Shown here: positions 37,668 through 46,669 of the stretch, in pieces
Numbering within the stretch: position 1 is the first letter of the stretch
How the letters are laid out: every line of letters begins with the position of its first letter
Assembly: GCA_016841905.1 (NCBI GenBank)
Contig: JAENYF010000012.1
Span: 1-63,202 of the forward strand
Direction: 5' to 3'
DNA: 63,202 nt
DNA from: Desulfoscipio geothermicus
GTDB lineage: Bacteria; Bacillota; Desulfotomaculia; Desulfotomaculales; Desulfallaceae
Notes under the pieces: generated by a model
What the model was told of the DNA's origin: nothing
Database searches by the model: none
The model's input: the letters and a program-made list of their open reading frames with translations, nothing else
Made by a program: the position numbers and the translations under genes

Positions 37668-37670
37668 TGC

Positions 37671-38666
37671 TTACACCCCTTTCCTTAGCTCAGCCAGCTG
37701 CCGGTAAAGCTGTTCCTCTTCCGCCGACAGCTGCTCAGGGATATCTATTTTTATGCGTACATATTCATCCCCCCGACCATTTGTAACCGGCAGTCCCTTG
37801 CCCCGCAGCCGCAAGCGCTTGCCGGCCCGGATGCCGGGGGGCACTTTCATCAATACCGGACTATCCAGGGTAGGCACTGAGACCTTGTCGCCAAGCACGG
37901 CCTGCTCCGGACGCAGAGTTATTTCAGTCTCCAGGTCATTGTCCTGCACCTTAAACAAGGGGTGCGGCAGCAACCGCACTTTCAGGTACAAGTCGCCTTG
38001 AGCGCCCCCGGCCAAACCGTCGCCTCCCTGTCCTTTTAACCTGATACGGCTGCCCTGGTTCACTCCCGGGGGTATCTTTACCGTAAGCGTCTTGCTGCCC
38101 ATAATCTCCCCGGTTCCGCCACAGCGATAACAAAAGGCATTGTCAATTTGACCTGAACCACCGCAGGTGGGACACAGTTCCCGGTTGGACAACTGCAGCA
38201 CTTTGTCGCCGCCCCGGTAGGCCTCCTCCAAAGTCAGCTCCAAGTCGGCCTCAATATCTCGGCCGCGTACCGGACCACGGCGCATCCCGCGCCCGGCTCT
38301 ATTAAAACCGCCAGGCGCAGCACCGCCAAACAGCATTTCAAAGAAATCACTAAAACCCCCCGCCTCACCGTTTATATCGGTATAAAAATGGAACCCATCC
38401 ATATCGGGTGGCGGCCGAAAATCCTGCCCAGACTGCCAATTAGCTCCCAGCTGGTCATATTTAACTCTTTTTTCGGCATCCTTTAACACTTCATAGGCCT
38501 CATTGATTTGTTTAATTTTCTCTTCAGCTTCTTCTTTATCTTTACCTGTATGCAAATCCGGATGCCACTTCCGGGCCAACTTGCGGTAAGCCGCCTTAAT
38601 CTCTTTTTCCGTAGCGTCACGGTTGACACCGAGGGTTTTATAATAATCCTGATAGGTTACACCCAT
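37671..38666 (-). CDS. DnaJ/CbpA-type co-chaperone with half a zinc finger
   Basis: 331 residues. J-domain 1-75 with the HPD motif in KWHPDLHTGKDKEE, a Gly/Phe-rich linker (about 95-130), then only two CxxCxGxG-type knuckles (CPTCGGSGQI and CYRCGGTGEI, about 168-194) instead of the four in DnaJ, followed by the C-terminal substrate-binding beta domains. It delivers substrates to DnaK and stimulates its ATPase. It lies 44 bases after dnaK. The halved zinc centre places it between DnaJ (type I) and CbpA (type II). Confidence 0.93.
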   Translation of the reverse strand: MGVTYQDYYKTLGVNRDATEKEIKAAYRKLARKWHPDLHTGKDKEEAEEKIKQINEAYEVLKDAEKRVKYDQLGANWQSGQDFRPPPDMDGFHFYTDINGEAGGFSDFFEMLFGGAAPGGFNRAGRGMRRGPVRGRDIEADLELTLEEAYRGGDKVLQLSNRELCPTCGGSGQIDNAFCYRCGGTGEIMGSKTLTVKIPPGVNQGSRIRLKGQGGDGLAGGAQGDLYLKVRLLPHPLFKVQDNDLETEITLRPEQAVLGDKVSVPTLDSPVLMKVPPGIRAGKRLRLRGKGLPVTNGRGDEYVRIKIDIPEQLSAEEEQLYRQLAELRKGV

Positions 38667-38710
38667 TCATTTATTCACCTGCCTTAACCGGGTATTTATG
38701 GTACGCAAAT

Positions 38711-40615
38711 TTAAGCGTTGGGTCTTTCCTCATAATCGGCATCAACAACGTCATCGTAACCTCTGTTGGCTGCGTTCCCATGATTACCGGTATCGGTACC
38801 GGCATCTTGCCCGGATTGCTGGTAGGCCTGCTGGGACAGGCTATAAGCCGCTTGTTTCAATTCCTCGGTAAGGGTGCGAATGCGATCGGCAAGCGCATTT
38901 TCTTTCAATGCAGACCTTAAATCATTTTGCATTTGTTCGATACGTGACTTATCGCTCATAGGCACCTTGTCACCCAGATCTTTAAGCTGGCGTTCCACCT
39001 GGTATAGCACGGAGTCGGCCTCGTTACGCACTTCTGCCTCCTCACGGCGTTTTTTATCCTCTGCAGCGTTCATTTCACCCTCCCGCACCATGCGGTCGAT
39101 ATCGGCCTGCTCCAGGCTGCTGGATCCCGTGATGGTAATAGTCTGCTCCTTGTTAGTATCCTTGTCCCGGGCACTAACCTTGAGAATACCGTTAGCATCT
39201 ATATCAAAAGTGACCTCTACCTGTGGTACACCCCGGGGAGCCTGGCGAATGCCATCCAGCTTGAACTGTCCCAGGGAACGGTTATCCCGAGCCATTTCCC
39301 GCTCGCCCTGCAGTACATGAATGTCCACAGCGGGCTGGTTATCATCCGCGGTAGTAAACACCTGACTGCGCCGCACCGGAATGGTGGTATTGCGTTCAAT
39401 AATCTTAGAAGTTACACCGCCCAGGGTTTCTACACCCAGGGATAGCGGGGTCACATCCAGCAGCAGCACATCTTTTACTTCCCCGGCCAGCACACCGCCC
39501 TGCACCGCAGCGCCCACAGCCACAACTTCATCCGGGTTAACGCTCTGGTTGGGCTGCTTGCCTCCGGTAAGCTCACGCACCAGGTTTTGCACCGCCGGTA
39601 TACGGGTGGAACCACCCACCAGAATGACATCGTTAATATCCTGGGATGACAGCTTTGCGTCCGCCAAGGCCGCTTGCACCGGCCCCCTGCACCGCTCTAC
39701 CAAATGATGAGTCAGGTCTTCAAACTTAGCCCGGGTCAGCTTGCTTTCCAGGTGTTTGGGACCGCTGGCATCAGCTGTAATAAAAGGCAGATTAATCTGT
39801 GTTTCCATCGTGGAGGAAAGCTCAATTTTAGCCTTCTCAGCCGCTTCCGTCAGCCTCTGCAAAGCCTGTTTGTCGTTGCGCAAATCAATACCATAATCCT
39901 TCTTAAACTCCTCAGCCATCCAATCCACCAGAGCTTTATCAAAATCATCGCCGCCCAAGTGCGTGTCACCATTGGTTGATTTAACCTCAAACACTCCGTC
40001 GCCTACTTCTAATATAGATACATCGAAGGTGCCACCGCCTAAGTCGAAGACCAGGATAGTCTGGTTCAGCTTTTTATCCATACCATAAGCAAGCGCCGCC
40101 GCCGTGGGCTCATTAATGATCCGGAGCACATTTAGACCAGCTATTTTACCGGCATTTTTGGTCGCCTGCCGCTGGGCATCATTAAAATAAGCCGGCACAG
40201 TGATTACCGCATCGGTAACGGATTCCCCCAAATATTTAGACGCGTCATCAACCAGCTTACGCATCACCATCGCGGAAATTTCCTCAGGCGCATATTCCTT
40301 GCCGCGGATTTGAAAGCGCACAACATCGCTGGGGCCAGCCTCAACCTTATAGGGGACCAGGGACCGTTCGTCAACTACTTCAGAATACCGCCGGCCAATA
40401 AACCGCTTTACCGAATACAGCGTATTTTCCGGGTTCAATACTGATTGGCGCCTGGCCACCTGGCCCACCAACCTTTCCCCGTCATCCTTAAAAGCAACTA
40501 CTGATGGGGTAGTACGGGAGCCTTCCGCATTTACGATGACCGTAGGTTTGCCGCCCTCCAGCACCGCCACCACCGAGTTAGTAGTACCAAGATCAATGCC
40601 TACAGTTTTTCCCAT
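38711..40615 (-). CDS. dnaK: Hsp70 chaperone DnaK
   Basis: 634 residues, full length. [17 protein letters not shown] at the N-terminus, [27 protein letters not shown] and [12 protein letters not shown] in the ATPase domain, then the substrate-binding domain and a Gly/Asn-rich tail ending [10 protein letters not shown]. It is first in dnaK-dnaJ-cbpM-clpB. The promoter is at 40743-40771 with a CtsR-type direct repeat right after the -10 box; no CIRCE element was found, and grpE and hrcA are not in the window. Confidence 0.97.
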   Translation of the reverse strand: MGKTVGIDLGTTNSVVAVLEGGKPTVIVNAEGSRTTPSVVAFKDDGERLVGQVARRQSVLNPENTLYSVKRFIGRRYSEVVDERSLVPYKVEAGPSDVVRFQIRGKEYAPEEISAMVMRKLVDDASKYLGESVTDAVITVPAYFNDAQRQATKNAGKIAGLNVLRIINEPTAAALAYGMDKKLNQTILVFDLGGGTFDVSILEVGDGVFEVKSTNGDTHLGGDDFDKALVDWMAEEFKKDYGIDLRNDKQALQRLTEAAEKAKIELSSTMETQINLPFITADASGPKHLESKLTRAKFEDLTHHLVERCRGPVQAALADAKLSSQDINDVILVGGSTRIPAVQNLVRELTGGKQPNQSVNPDEVVAVGAAVQGGVLAGEVKDVLLLDVTPLSLGVETLGGVTSKIIERNTTIPVRRSQVFTTADDNQPAVDIHVLQGEREMARDNRSLGQFKLDGIRQAPRGVPQVEVTFDIDANGILKVSARDKDTNKEQTITITGSSSLEQADIDRMVREGEMNAAEDKKRREEAEVRNEADSVLYQVERQLKDLGDKVPMSDKSRIEQMQNDLRSALKENALADRIRTLTEELKQAAYSLSQQAYQQSGQDAGTDTGNHGNAANRGYDDVVDADYEERPNA

Positions 40616-40717
40616 TTATAAAACCTCCTTTGAAATTGTTCCGGGTGCCTTCCCGGTCATGGCTGTTGTTATATTATTAGCAAATTTTATGGATATAACT
40701 ACATCTACTAGTCTGAC

Positions 40718-40740
40718 ATTGACTTTGACCTTCGCTGACC
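40718..40740 (-). promoter_or_regulatory. CtsR-type operator at dnaK
   Basis: The minus strand reads GGTCAGC-GAA-GGTCAAA (40724-40740): two heptads with a 3-base gap, the layout of the CtsR box (GGTCAAA-N3-GGTCAAA). Two further half-like copies (GTCAA, GTCAG) follow at 40714-40723. It lies just downstream of the -10 hexamer, over the expected transcription start. Confidence 0.7.
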
Positions 40741-40742
40741 TT

Positions 40743-40771
40743 ATCTTATTAAAAATATAACCGTCTGTCAA
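40743..40771 (-). promoter_or_regulatory. Sigma-A promoter of the dnaK operon
   Basis: Minus strand TTGACA (40766-40771) and TAAGAT (40743-40748) separated by 17 bases, about 125 bases before the dnaK ATG. Confidence 0.75.
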
Positions 40772-40831
40772 CAGAAAATCGCAATTAATTTGTTATTTTT
40801 TATAATATTTAATTAATTACTTTTAAGTCTA

Positions 40832-40860
40832 TTGTGCATTTAAACTCCCTAAAATATAAT
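40832..40860 (+). promoter_or_regulatory. Promoter of the universal stress protein gene
   Basis: TTGTGC (40832-40837) and TATAAT (40855-40860) with a 17-base spacer, 25 bases before the ATG at 40886. Confidence 0.6.
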
Positions 40861-40885
40861 AATTACATGGAAAGGGGGATTAAGG

Positions 40886-41257
40886 ATGAAGGTCCTGGTG
40901 CCCACGGACGGTTCAAATAATGCTATGGAGGCCGTTAATTTTGCTATTGCTTTAGCCAGAGAAAATCCTACGACTCAGGTTACTGTTATTAGCGTAATTG
41001 CGCCGTTTTCAGAATCACGAGCCGGTATAGCCCTGGAAAAAGCCAGAAACGCTTTTATCAAAGCCGGATTAACCGTGCAAACAGTACTGCTGGAAGGGGA
41101 GCCGGCTGATACCATCATCAAGTTCGCCCAGGAGCAAAAAATAGAACATATTATCTTGGGCAGCCGGGGCATGGGTGCATTGAGAAGCATGGTTCTGGGC
41201 AGTGTAAGTCAAAAGGTACTGCAGAATACCAGTATACCGTTAACCATCGTTAAGTAA
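40886..41257 (+). CDS. Universal stress protein, UspA family
   Basis: 123 residues, single Usp domain. The N-terminal KVLVPTDGSNNAMEAVNFA and the C-terminal ATP-binding pattern GSRGMGALRSMVLGSVS (G-x2-G-x9-G-S) are intact, so it is of the nucleotide-binding type. ATG preceded by AAAGGGGGA. The TPR gene follows 13 bases later, probably in one transcript. Confidence 0.92.
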   Translation: MKVLVPTDGSNNAMEAVNFAIALARENPTTQVTVISVIAPFSESRAGIALEKARNAFIKAGLTVQTVLLEGEPADTIIKFAQEQKIEHIILGSRGMGALRSMVLGSVSQKVLQNTSIPLTIVK

Positions 41258-41270
41258 TTGAGGGATATCA

Positions 41271-41933
41271 TTGAAAACCTTCGGACTTTTTATGCTAATA
41301 TCCATGCTTACCCGCAACCCGTTGGTGGCTTTATTAATCATCATCCTGGTTTATTTGGTCATTGACCGGAGTTTTATCGGTTTTTTACCGGATTACACAG
41401 CACCCCTGCGCCGGAAGAAAAGGCTGGGCGAACTGCAACGTGAACTGGCCGTTAACCCACACAACGCCAATGCCCGGATGGAACTGGGCGAACTGTACTA
41501 TGACCGGGGCGATTATAAAAGAGCAGTGGACCAGCTGCAAATGGCACTGGTAAAAATGGAGGATTCTCCTCTGACCCACTATTACCTTGGAGCATCACTG
41601 CTGCATCTTGGCCGGGCGGAGGGACTGAAGGAAGTGGCCAGAGCGATTGAAATTAACCCCAAAGCTGCCCAGGGCTATCCATATTTTTATTTATTGAAAT
41701 ACGGGAATAAAGATGGCAGTGCGCCAGTGGAGGAGCTGCAAGAAAATTTACTGCGATATGGCTCGGTGCGGACATTTTACGAGGCTGGTAAATATTTTAA
41801 AAGCACTGGACAAACTAAGCTGGCCAGTAAATTCTTACAGGAAGTGCTGGATATCTACCGCATCTCCTCCCCCGCCATGCGCCGCAGATTACGCCGCATG
41901 GCCCTCTATGCCAGGCTTTATGGTAAAACATAA
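41271..41933 (+). CDS. TPR protein with an N-terminal membrane anchor
   Basis: 220 residues. A hydrophobic segment at about 3-36 (LLIIILVYLVIDRSFIGF) is followed by tetratricopeptide-like helices (about 45-115: ELAVNPHNANARMELGELYY, GDYKRAVDQLQMALVKMED, LTHYYLGASLLHLGRAEG) and a further helical part. It resembles small membrane-bound scaffold proteins; function unknown. TTG start with GAGG seven bases upstream, 13 bases after the Usp gene, so the pair is likely co-expressed. Confidence 0.78.
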   Translation: MKTFGLFMLISMLTRNPLVALLIIILVYLVIDRSFIGFLPDYTAPLRRKKRLGELQRELAVNPHNANARMELGELYYDRGDYKRAVDQLQMALVKMEDSPLTHYYLGASLLHLGRAEGLKEVARAIEINPKAAQGYPYFYLLKYGNKDGSAPVEELQENLLRYGSVRTFYEAGKYFKSTGQTKLASKFLQEVLDIYRISSPAMRRRLRRMALYARLYGKT

Positions 41934-41952
41934 TGCCTGGCCTACCACACCA

Positions 41953-42594
41953 TTAGGTCAGGTATGAATCCACCTGGTTTTCCAGCGCTTTAATCTCCTC
42001 TTCATTTAATTCACGGCCGAGGAAACTCTGCAACGCCTTGATGGATGCCCCCAAAGCCACTCGCCGCACATCCACCCCGGTATCCCGGCCGGCCGTGGGA
42101 CGGTGACCGGTTTCATACTTGGCTGAGGGCAGACCGGGTCCCTCGCTCCCCGACTCAAGCTCAAAAAACATGTCGTATGCTAAAGGCCGGTCATCTTCCT
42201 GCACCTGGGCATCCCTGCTTTTCCTATCGGGAACCGGTTTTGCGGCCACGCTCGGGTCCATGGCTGGTACAGGTCCATCGTTAAGGTCAAATGGTACGGC
42301 GGTATTGCCCTTCTTCAGCAACCTCTTTTCTCTGGTTTTTTCTTTCTTTTGTACATGGTTGAAAAAAGCATTGGCAATCTCTTCTTCCACCTGCAATAAC
42401 TCCACCCTGTGCTGCTCAATAAGGACAGGGTTATTAGCTGCTTTTCCCTCCAGCATTTCTAACAAATCAATCTGGTTGGCAATTAACGCCTGCAGCGCTG
42501 GCGATACCTTGACTAATACCTTCATTAAATCCTTGTCCACATGGTGACCGGACGGTGTGAAAATTTCTTCCTGCTTTTTACTCTTTCTGACCAA
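41953..42594 (-). CDS. Uncharacterised hydrophilic protein
   Basis: 213 residues, TTG start with AGGAG eight bases upstream. An N-terminal helical region (about 20-100: VLVKVSPALQALIANQIDLL, then VELLQVEEEIANAFFNHVQK) leads to a disordered, Pro/Asp-rich centre (about 100-165) and a short C-terminal helix pair (LGRELNEEEIKALENQVDSY). No membrane segment or catalytic motif was seen. It converges with the TPR gene, 19 bases apart. I do not recognise the family. Confidence 0.7.
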   Translation of the reverse strand: MVRKSKKQEEIFTPSGHHVDKDLMKVLVKVSPALQALIANQIDLLEMLEGKAANNPVLIEQHRVELLQVEEEIANAFFNHVQKKEKTREKRLLKKGNTAVPFDLNDGPVPAMDPSVAAKPVPDRKSRDAQVQEDDRPLAYDMFFELESGSEGPGLPSAKYETGHRPTAGRDTGVDVRRVALGASIKALQSFLGRELNEEEIKALENQVDSYLT

Positions 42595-42749
42595 CGTTTA
42601 CACTCCTATCACGGCATACTCTACCACTATTTCCATGTGTTTTATTCAACAAATAGTCTGCTAAATCCTTGGTACCATGCAGATTAGTTCTGTTAACTAA
42701 AGTCAGATATTTGTAAATGTAATCCTTAGTCAATTAACAAAACTAAATG

Positions 42750-42779
42750 TTGACTTTATAGCTAAGTCTATATTATAAT
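42750..42779 (+). promoter_or_regulatory. Promoter of the flavodiiron protein gene
   Basis: TTGACT (42750-42755) and TATAAT (42774-42779) with an 18-base spacer, 51 bases before the ATG at 42831. Confidence 0.65.
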
Positions 42780-42830
42780 TCATATAAATTAATAGTGTAT
42801 ATAATTTTAAAGAGGAGGGATTAGTTACAT

Positions 42831-44018
42831 ATGAAACCGCTGGAAATTAAACCTGGCATTTACTGGGTAGGGGGAATTGACTGGAACCTGCGTTTATTTC
42901 ACGGTCATGTAACGCCCCGGGGAACTACCTACAATGCTTATCTGATCATCGACGACAAAATTACCCTGGTAGACACAGTAAAATACTACATGGTCAACGA
43001 AATGCTTGACAGGATTAAGGAAATCATCGATCCTTCCCGCATTGACATCGTGGTTTCCAACCACGTGGAGATGGACCACTCCGGTGGCCTGCCTAAAATC
43101 ATGGAGCTTGCGCCCAATGCCAAGGTGGTTACCTCTCCCCAAGGCCAAAAAGGGCTTAAACGGTATTACAAACAGGATAACTGGGACTTTATGGTTGTAA
43201 AGTCCGGCGAGGAATTAAACATCGGTTTGCGCACTTTAAAATTTGTGCATGTACCAATGGTTCATTGGCCTGATTCCATGGTTACCTATATCCCGGAAGA
43301 AAAGTTACTGCTGCCCAATGATGCCTTCGGCCAGCATATGGCCAGCACAGGTCGTTTTGATGATGAGGTCGGCTGGGACATCGTTCGTGAAGCAGCAGCC
43401 GGCTATTACAGCAATATTGTTTTACCCTATGGCGATAATGTACTGAAAGCTCTGGATGTTGTTGAACAGTTAGATATCGACACCATTGCTCCCAGTCACG
43501 GCGTCATCTGGCGTTCTTATATTGATAAAATCTTGCCTGTTTACCGACGCTGGGCCAGCAACCAAACTGAGCCCAGGGCATTAATCGTATATGATACCAT
43601 CTGGGAATCCACTAAAAAGATCGCCTTGACTTTGCAAGCAGGGCTGGAGGAAGCAGGTGTACCAGTTGTGGTAAGATTCCTGCAAACCAGCCATATTTCT
43701 GAAGTGATGGATGATTTATTGGAATCCAAAGCGGTACTAATCGGCACCCCCACATTAAACAACGGCATGATGCCCACTGTGAGCGCGCTGCTCACCTACA
43801 TGAAGGGTTTACGCCCCAAAAACCGGCTTGGTTTGGCCTTTGGCTCTTACGGCTGGGGCGGCCAGGGCGCCCGGGAAGTAGCTGCGGCTATGCAGGGAAT
43901 GGGCATGGAAATGCCACTGGACACGGTCAACATGCTGTATTTACCCAATGAATCTGAGATGGTAGCAGTTAAAGAGGTTGGAAGGAAAATGGGCGAACTA
44001 ATTTTGAATATAAAATAA
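42831..44018 (+). CDS. fprA: Flavodiiron protein (FprA-type oxygen/NO reductase)
   Basis: 395 residues. The N-terminal metallo-beta-lactamase-like domain carries the diiron ligands H78-x-E80-x-D82-H83 (SNHVEMDHSGG), followed by VHWPDSM, LLPNDAFG and PSHGVIW. The C-terminal flavodoxin domain (about 249-395) begins ALIVYDTIWESTKKIA. These enzymes reduce O2 to water or NO to N2O in strict anaerobes, taking electrons from rubredoxin. It heads the oxygen-defence cluster; the flavin reductase-rubredoxin fusion at 45199 is a likely electron donor, as described for Moorella. Confidence 0.95.
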   Translation: MKPLEIKPGIYWVGGIDWNLRLFHGHVTPRGTTYNAYLIIDDKITLVDTVKYYMVNEMLDRIKEIIDPSRIDIVVSNHVEMDHSGGLPKIMELAPNAKVVTSPQGQKGLKRYYKQDNWDFMVVKSGEELNIGLRTLKFVHVPMVHWPDSMVTYIPEEKLLLPNDAFGQHMASTGRFDDEVGWDIVREAAAGYYSNIVLPYGDNVLKALDVVEQLDIDTIAPSHGVIWRSYIDKILPVYRRWASNQTEPRALIVYDTIWESTKKIALTLQAGLEEAGVPVVVRFLQTSHISEVMDDLLESKAVLIGTPTLNNGMMPTVSALLTYMKGLRPKNRLGLAFGSYGWGGQGAREVAAAMQGMGMEMPLDTVNMLYLPNESEMVAVKEVGRKMGELILNIK

Positions 44019-44051
44019 TTTTAAATATTCAAAAAAATTGTCTTGGACTAC

Positions 44052-44080
44052 TTAACAAAAAAATCGTTCTATGGTTTAAT
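44052..44080 (+). promoter_or_regulatory. Candidate promoter of the desulfoferrodoxin gene
   Basis: TTAACA (44052-44057) and TTTAAT (44075-44080) with a 17-base spacer, 35 bases before the ATG at 44115. Confidence 0.45.
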
Positions 44081-44114
44081 TGATATGATTTATAAAATTT
44101 AAGGGAGGATTATC

Positions 44115-44507
44115 ATGGCTGACAGGTATGAAGTTTACAAATGTAATGTGTGCGGCAATATAGTCGAAATAGAACACGGGGGTAAAGGGCAGCTGGTTTG
44201 CTGCAATCAACCCATGAAACGTATGGTGGAAAACACTGTCGACGCCGCCTACGAAAAACACGTGCCCGTAGTGGAAAAAGCCGATGGCAAGGTTACAGTC
44301 AAAGTGGGCAGCGTTGAACACCCGATGGAAGAAAAGCATTATATCGAATGGATCGAAGTCATTGTGGACAACAAACTATTTGGAGAACAATTAATATACA
44401 GGAAGTATTTAAAACCTAGAGACAAACCAGAAGCAGTTTTCAATATCGCCGATGGCAACATTATTGTTCGAGAATATTGCAACCTGCACGGTCTCTGGAA
44501 GGCCTAA
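44115..44507 (+). CDS. dfx: Desulfoferrodoxin (superoxide reductase)
   Basis: 130 residues. The N-terminal desulforedoxin-type iron site has C10, C13, C29 and C30; the superoxide reductase centre has H49, H69, H75, C122 and H125, with E47-K48 next to the active site ([22 protein letters not shown]). It reduces superoxide to hydrogen peroxide without releasing O2. ATG with GGGAGG upstream. Rubrerythrin, which can remove the peroxide, follows 27 bases later. Confidence 0.96.
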   Translation: MADRYEVYKCNVCGNIVEIEHGGKGQLVCCNQPMKRMVENTVDAAYEKHVPVVEKADGKVTVKVGSVEHPMEEKHYIEWIEVIVDNKLFGEQLIYRKYLKPRDKPEAVFNIADGNIIVREYCNLHGLWKA

Positions 44508-44534
44508 TAAAAAATAAGTAAGGAGTGATATATA

Positions 44535-45107
44535 TTGTCAATTAAAGGAACTCGCACTGAAAAAAACCTACTCGCTGCCTTTGCCGGTGAATCTCAAGCC
44601 AGAAACCGCTACACTTATTTTGCCAGCGTCGCTAAAAAGGAGGGTTACGAGCAAATCTCAGCTGCCTATCTAGAAACAGCTGATCAGGAGAAGGAGCACG
44701 CGAAAAGGCTGTTTAAGTTTTTAGAAGGCAATGATCTGGAAATTACTGCTAGCTTCCCGGCCGGGATAATCGGCACCACAGCGGAGAACCTGCAGGCCTC
44801 TGCAGCTGGGGAAAACCACGAGCATATCGAGATGTACCCCGAGTTTGCCCAAATTGCAGACGAAGAGGATTTCCCTGAATTGGCAAAAATTTTTAGAGCC
44901 ATTGCGGCAGCAGAAGTTGGCCATGAGCAACGTTTTCTCGCCTTCCTGGAAAACATCCGGAAAGGCCAGGTCTTCAAACGCTCCGAAAAAGTAGTCTGGA
45001 GATGCCGTAATTGCGGGTACATGCATGAAAGTACCGAGGCACCTGAAATATGCCCGGCCTGTGACCACCCACAGGCTCATTATGAGCTATGGTGCCAAAA
45101 TTACTAG
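44535..45107 (+). CDS. rbr: Rubrerythrin
   Basis: 190 residues. The four-helix diiron domain shows AAFAGESQARNRYTYFA, TADQEKEHAKRLF and AAAEVGHEQRFLAF; the C-terminal rubredoxin-like knuckles are WRCRNCGYMH and CPACDHP. It reduces hydrogen peroxide to water using electrons relayed through its rubredoxin centre. TTG start preceded by AAGGAG. Third gene of the oxygen-defence cluster. Confidence 0.95.
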   Translation: MSIKGTRTEKNLLAAFAGESQARNRYTYFASVAKKEGYEQISAAYLETADQEKEHAKRLFKFLEGNDLEITASFPAGIIGTTAENLQASAAGENHEHIEMYPEFAQIADEEDFPELAKIFRAIAAAEVGHEQRFLAFLENIRKGQVFKRSEKVVWRCRNCGYMHESTEAPEICPACDHPQAHYELWCQNY

Positions 45108-45198
45108 GCACCAATTTGGCTGACTGTATATATAGCCATTAAAGGGAAATAATTATGGGTAGCCTATTTGAAGAAGTTTTTTTATGGAGGTGTTGGTA

Positions 45199-45882
45199 TT
45201 GGATTTAAAAGCGCTGTATAAGATCAGCTATGGTCTTTACATTATTACATCGAAAAAGGGCGAGCAAATCAACGGCCAAATAGCCAATACAGTTTTCCAA
45301 ATTTCCAGCGAGCCGGCCACCGTGGCAATTAGTATTAACAAACAAAACTTAACCAATGAGTTTATCAGGGAAAGCAAGGTATTCGGTGTATCTGTACTAG
45401 CCCAGGAAGCTCCACTGTCAATAGTTGGGCAATTTGGTTTCAAGTCCGGCAGAGATGTGGATAAGTTTCAGGGGGTTAGCTATAAACAAGGAATAAGCGG
45501 AGTACCGGTTATCACCGAACATACGCTGGCCTGCCTCGAAGCAGAAGTGATTAATGAAGTAGACGCCGGAACGCATCATATCTTTATCGGCCGGATTACC
45601 AATGCTGAGGTATTTTTAGAAGGCACTCCCATGACTTATGCGTATTATCAACAAATCAAAAGAGGTTCCGTACCACCCACCGCACCAACTTTTGTACCAA
45701 AACAAGCTGAAGGGACAGAAAAGATGGATAACTACGTATGCAATATCTGCGGCTATGTTTACGACCCGGCCCAAGGTGACCCGGAAAATGGAGTTGCCCC
45801 GGGAACTCCATTTGATAAACTACCGGATGATTGGACTTGCCCTGTTTGCGGCGCCGGCAAGGATGAATTTGCGAAGGAATAA
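45199..45882 (+). CDS. hrb: Flavin reductase-rubredoxin fusion (high-molecular-weight rubredoxin)
   Basis: 227 residues. Residues 1 to about 150 form a flavin reductase-like FMN-binding domain ([31 protein letters not shown]); residues about 175-227 are a complete rubredoxin ([17 protein letters not shown] and [13 protein letters not shown]). In Moorella such Hrb proteins pass electrons from NADH to flavodiiron protein. I chose the TTG at 45199 because GGAGGTG precedes it by six bases; an ATG at 45184 would overlap that site. Followed three bases later by the next gene. Confidence 0.92.
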   Translation: MDLKALYKISYGLYIITSKKGEQINGQIANTVFQISSEPATVAISINKQNLTNEFIRESKVFGVSVLAQEAPLSIVGQFGFKSGRDVDKFQGVSYKQGISGVPVITEHTLACLEAEVINEVDAGTHHIFIGRITNAEVFLEGTPMTYAYYQQIKRGSVPPTAPTFVPKQAEGTEKMDNYVCNICGYVYDPAQGDPENGVAPGTPFDKLPDDWTCPVCGAGKDEFAKE

Positions 45883-45885
45883 GTC

Positions 45886-46479
45886 ATGCTAAGCTGCCTG
45901 GCTCTGGCCTGCAGCCCGCGCAAAAATGGCAATACCGCCCTGCTGGCCAGGCAGGCGCTGGATGCCTGTGCGGCGGCAGGCTGCGCAACGGAATATCTCC
46001 ACCTGGCGGGGTTTAATTATCAGCCCTGCCAGGCCTGTGAGGGCTGTAATACCACCGGCCGATGCGTGCTCAAAGACGATGCTGGAATGCTTTATGAAAA
46101 AATCCTGGCCGCCGACAGGATAATTTTAGCCGCCCCTATTTATTCCATGGGCATTTGCGCCCAGGCTAAAACCTTCATTGACCGAGCCCAGCAGTTCTGG
46201 GCGACGAAATATTTGTTAAAACGTAATGTCATCACCGACCAAAACAGGCTTGCCCGCCAGGGCATTTTTATTAGCTGCGCGGGCTCTACTTTGCCCAAGG
46301 TTTTTGACGGTGCCAGGCAGGTTGCTAATTATTTTTTTCAGATGTTGGAAATCGAACTACTGGCTTCCCTTTGCTTTGACGGAGTAGATCATCAAGGTGA
46401 GATCCTGAACCACGCAACAGCCATGACCCGGGCAGCCGAATACGGCCGTTTACTTGGCGAAAACACGAAAAAGCCCTAA
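45886..46479 (+). CDS. Iron-sulfur flavoprotein, NADPH-dependent FMN reductase family
   Basis: 197 residues. Flavodoxin-like fold with SPRKNGNTALLARQALDA binding FMN phosphate, and the compact cluster motif C48-x2-C51-x2-C54-x5-C60 typical of Isf-type proteins of anaerobes. AAPIYSMGICAQAKTFIDR is the second flavin-contact region. It is likely an electron carrier or O2/peroxide-reducing partner for the cluster. It starts three bases after hrb and a terminator follows at 46492, so it ends the operon. Confidence 0.88.
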   Translation: MLSCLALACSPRKNGNTALLARQALDACAAAGCATEYLHLAGFNYQPCQACEGCNTTGRCVLKDDAGMLYEKILAADRIILAAPIYSMGICAQAKTFIDRAQQFWATKYLLKRNVITDQNRLARQGIFISCAGSTLPKVFDGARQVANYFFQMLEIELLASLCFDGVDHQGEILNHATAMTRAAEYGRLLGENTKKP

Positions 46480-46491
46480 TGAGGACCGACC

Positions 46492-46512
46492 GGCCCCCTT
46501 TAGGGCCTTTTC
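46492..46512 (+). terminator. Terminator of the oxygen-defence cluster
   Basis: Stem GGCCC (46492-46496) with GGGCC (46503-46507), followed by TTTT. A longer alternative pairing uses the A-rich stretch before it. Confidence 0.7.
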
Positions 46513-46599
46513 ATAATTTAACACAATCCCGGCGTAAACACAGCCTGTAGCAATAACGCCGCCGGTTAACCTGGTCAGTGGTAATTACAGCTTATTTGC

Positions 46600-46628
46600 T
46601 TGCCTTGAAAGGTCCGGTTTGTTATAGT
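46600..46628 (+). promoter_or_regulatory. Promoter of the DUF1624-type gene
   Basis: TTGCCT (46600-46605) and TATAGT (46623-46628) with a 17-base spacer, 41 bases before the ATG at 46670. Confidence 0.6.
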
Positions 46629-46669
46629 GCAAGTAAATAACAAATTCTCCAAAGAAGGAATTAATATCC

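Noticed and set aside
40616-40885. CIRCE element near dnaK
   Set aside because: I looked for TTAGCACTC-N9-GAGTGCTAA on both strands and did not find it; only the CtsR-type repeat is present.
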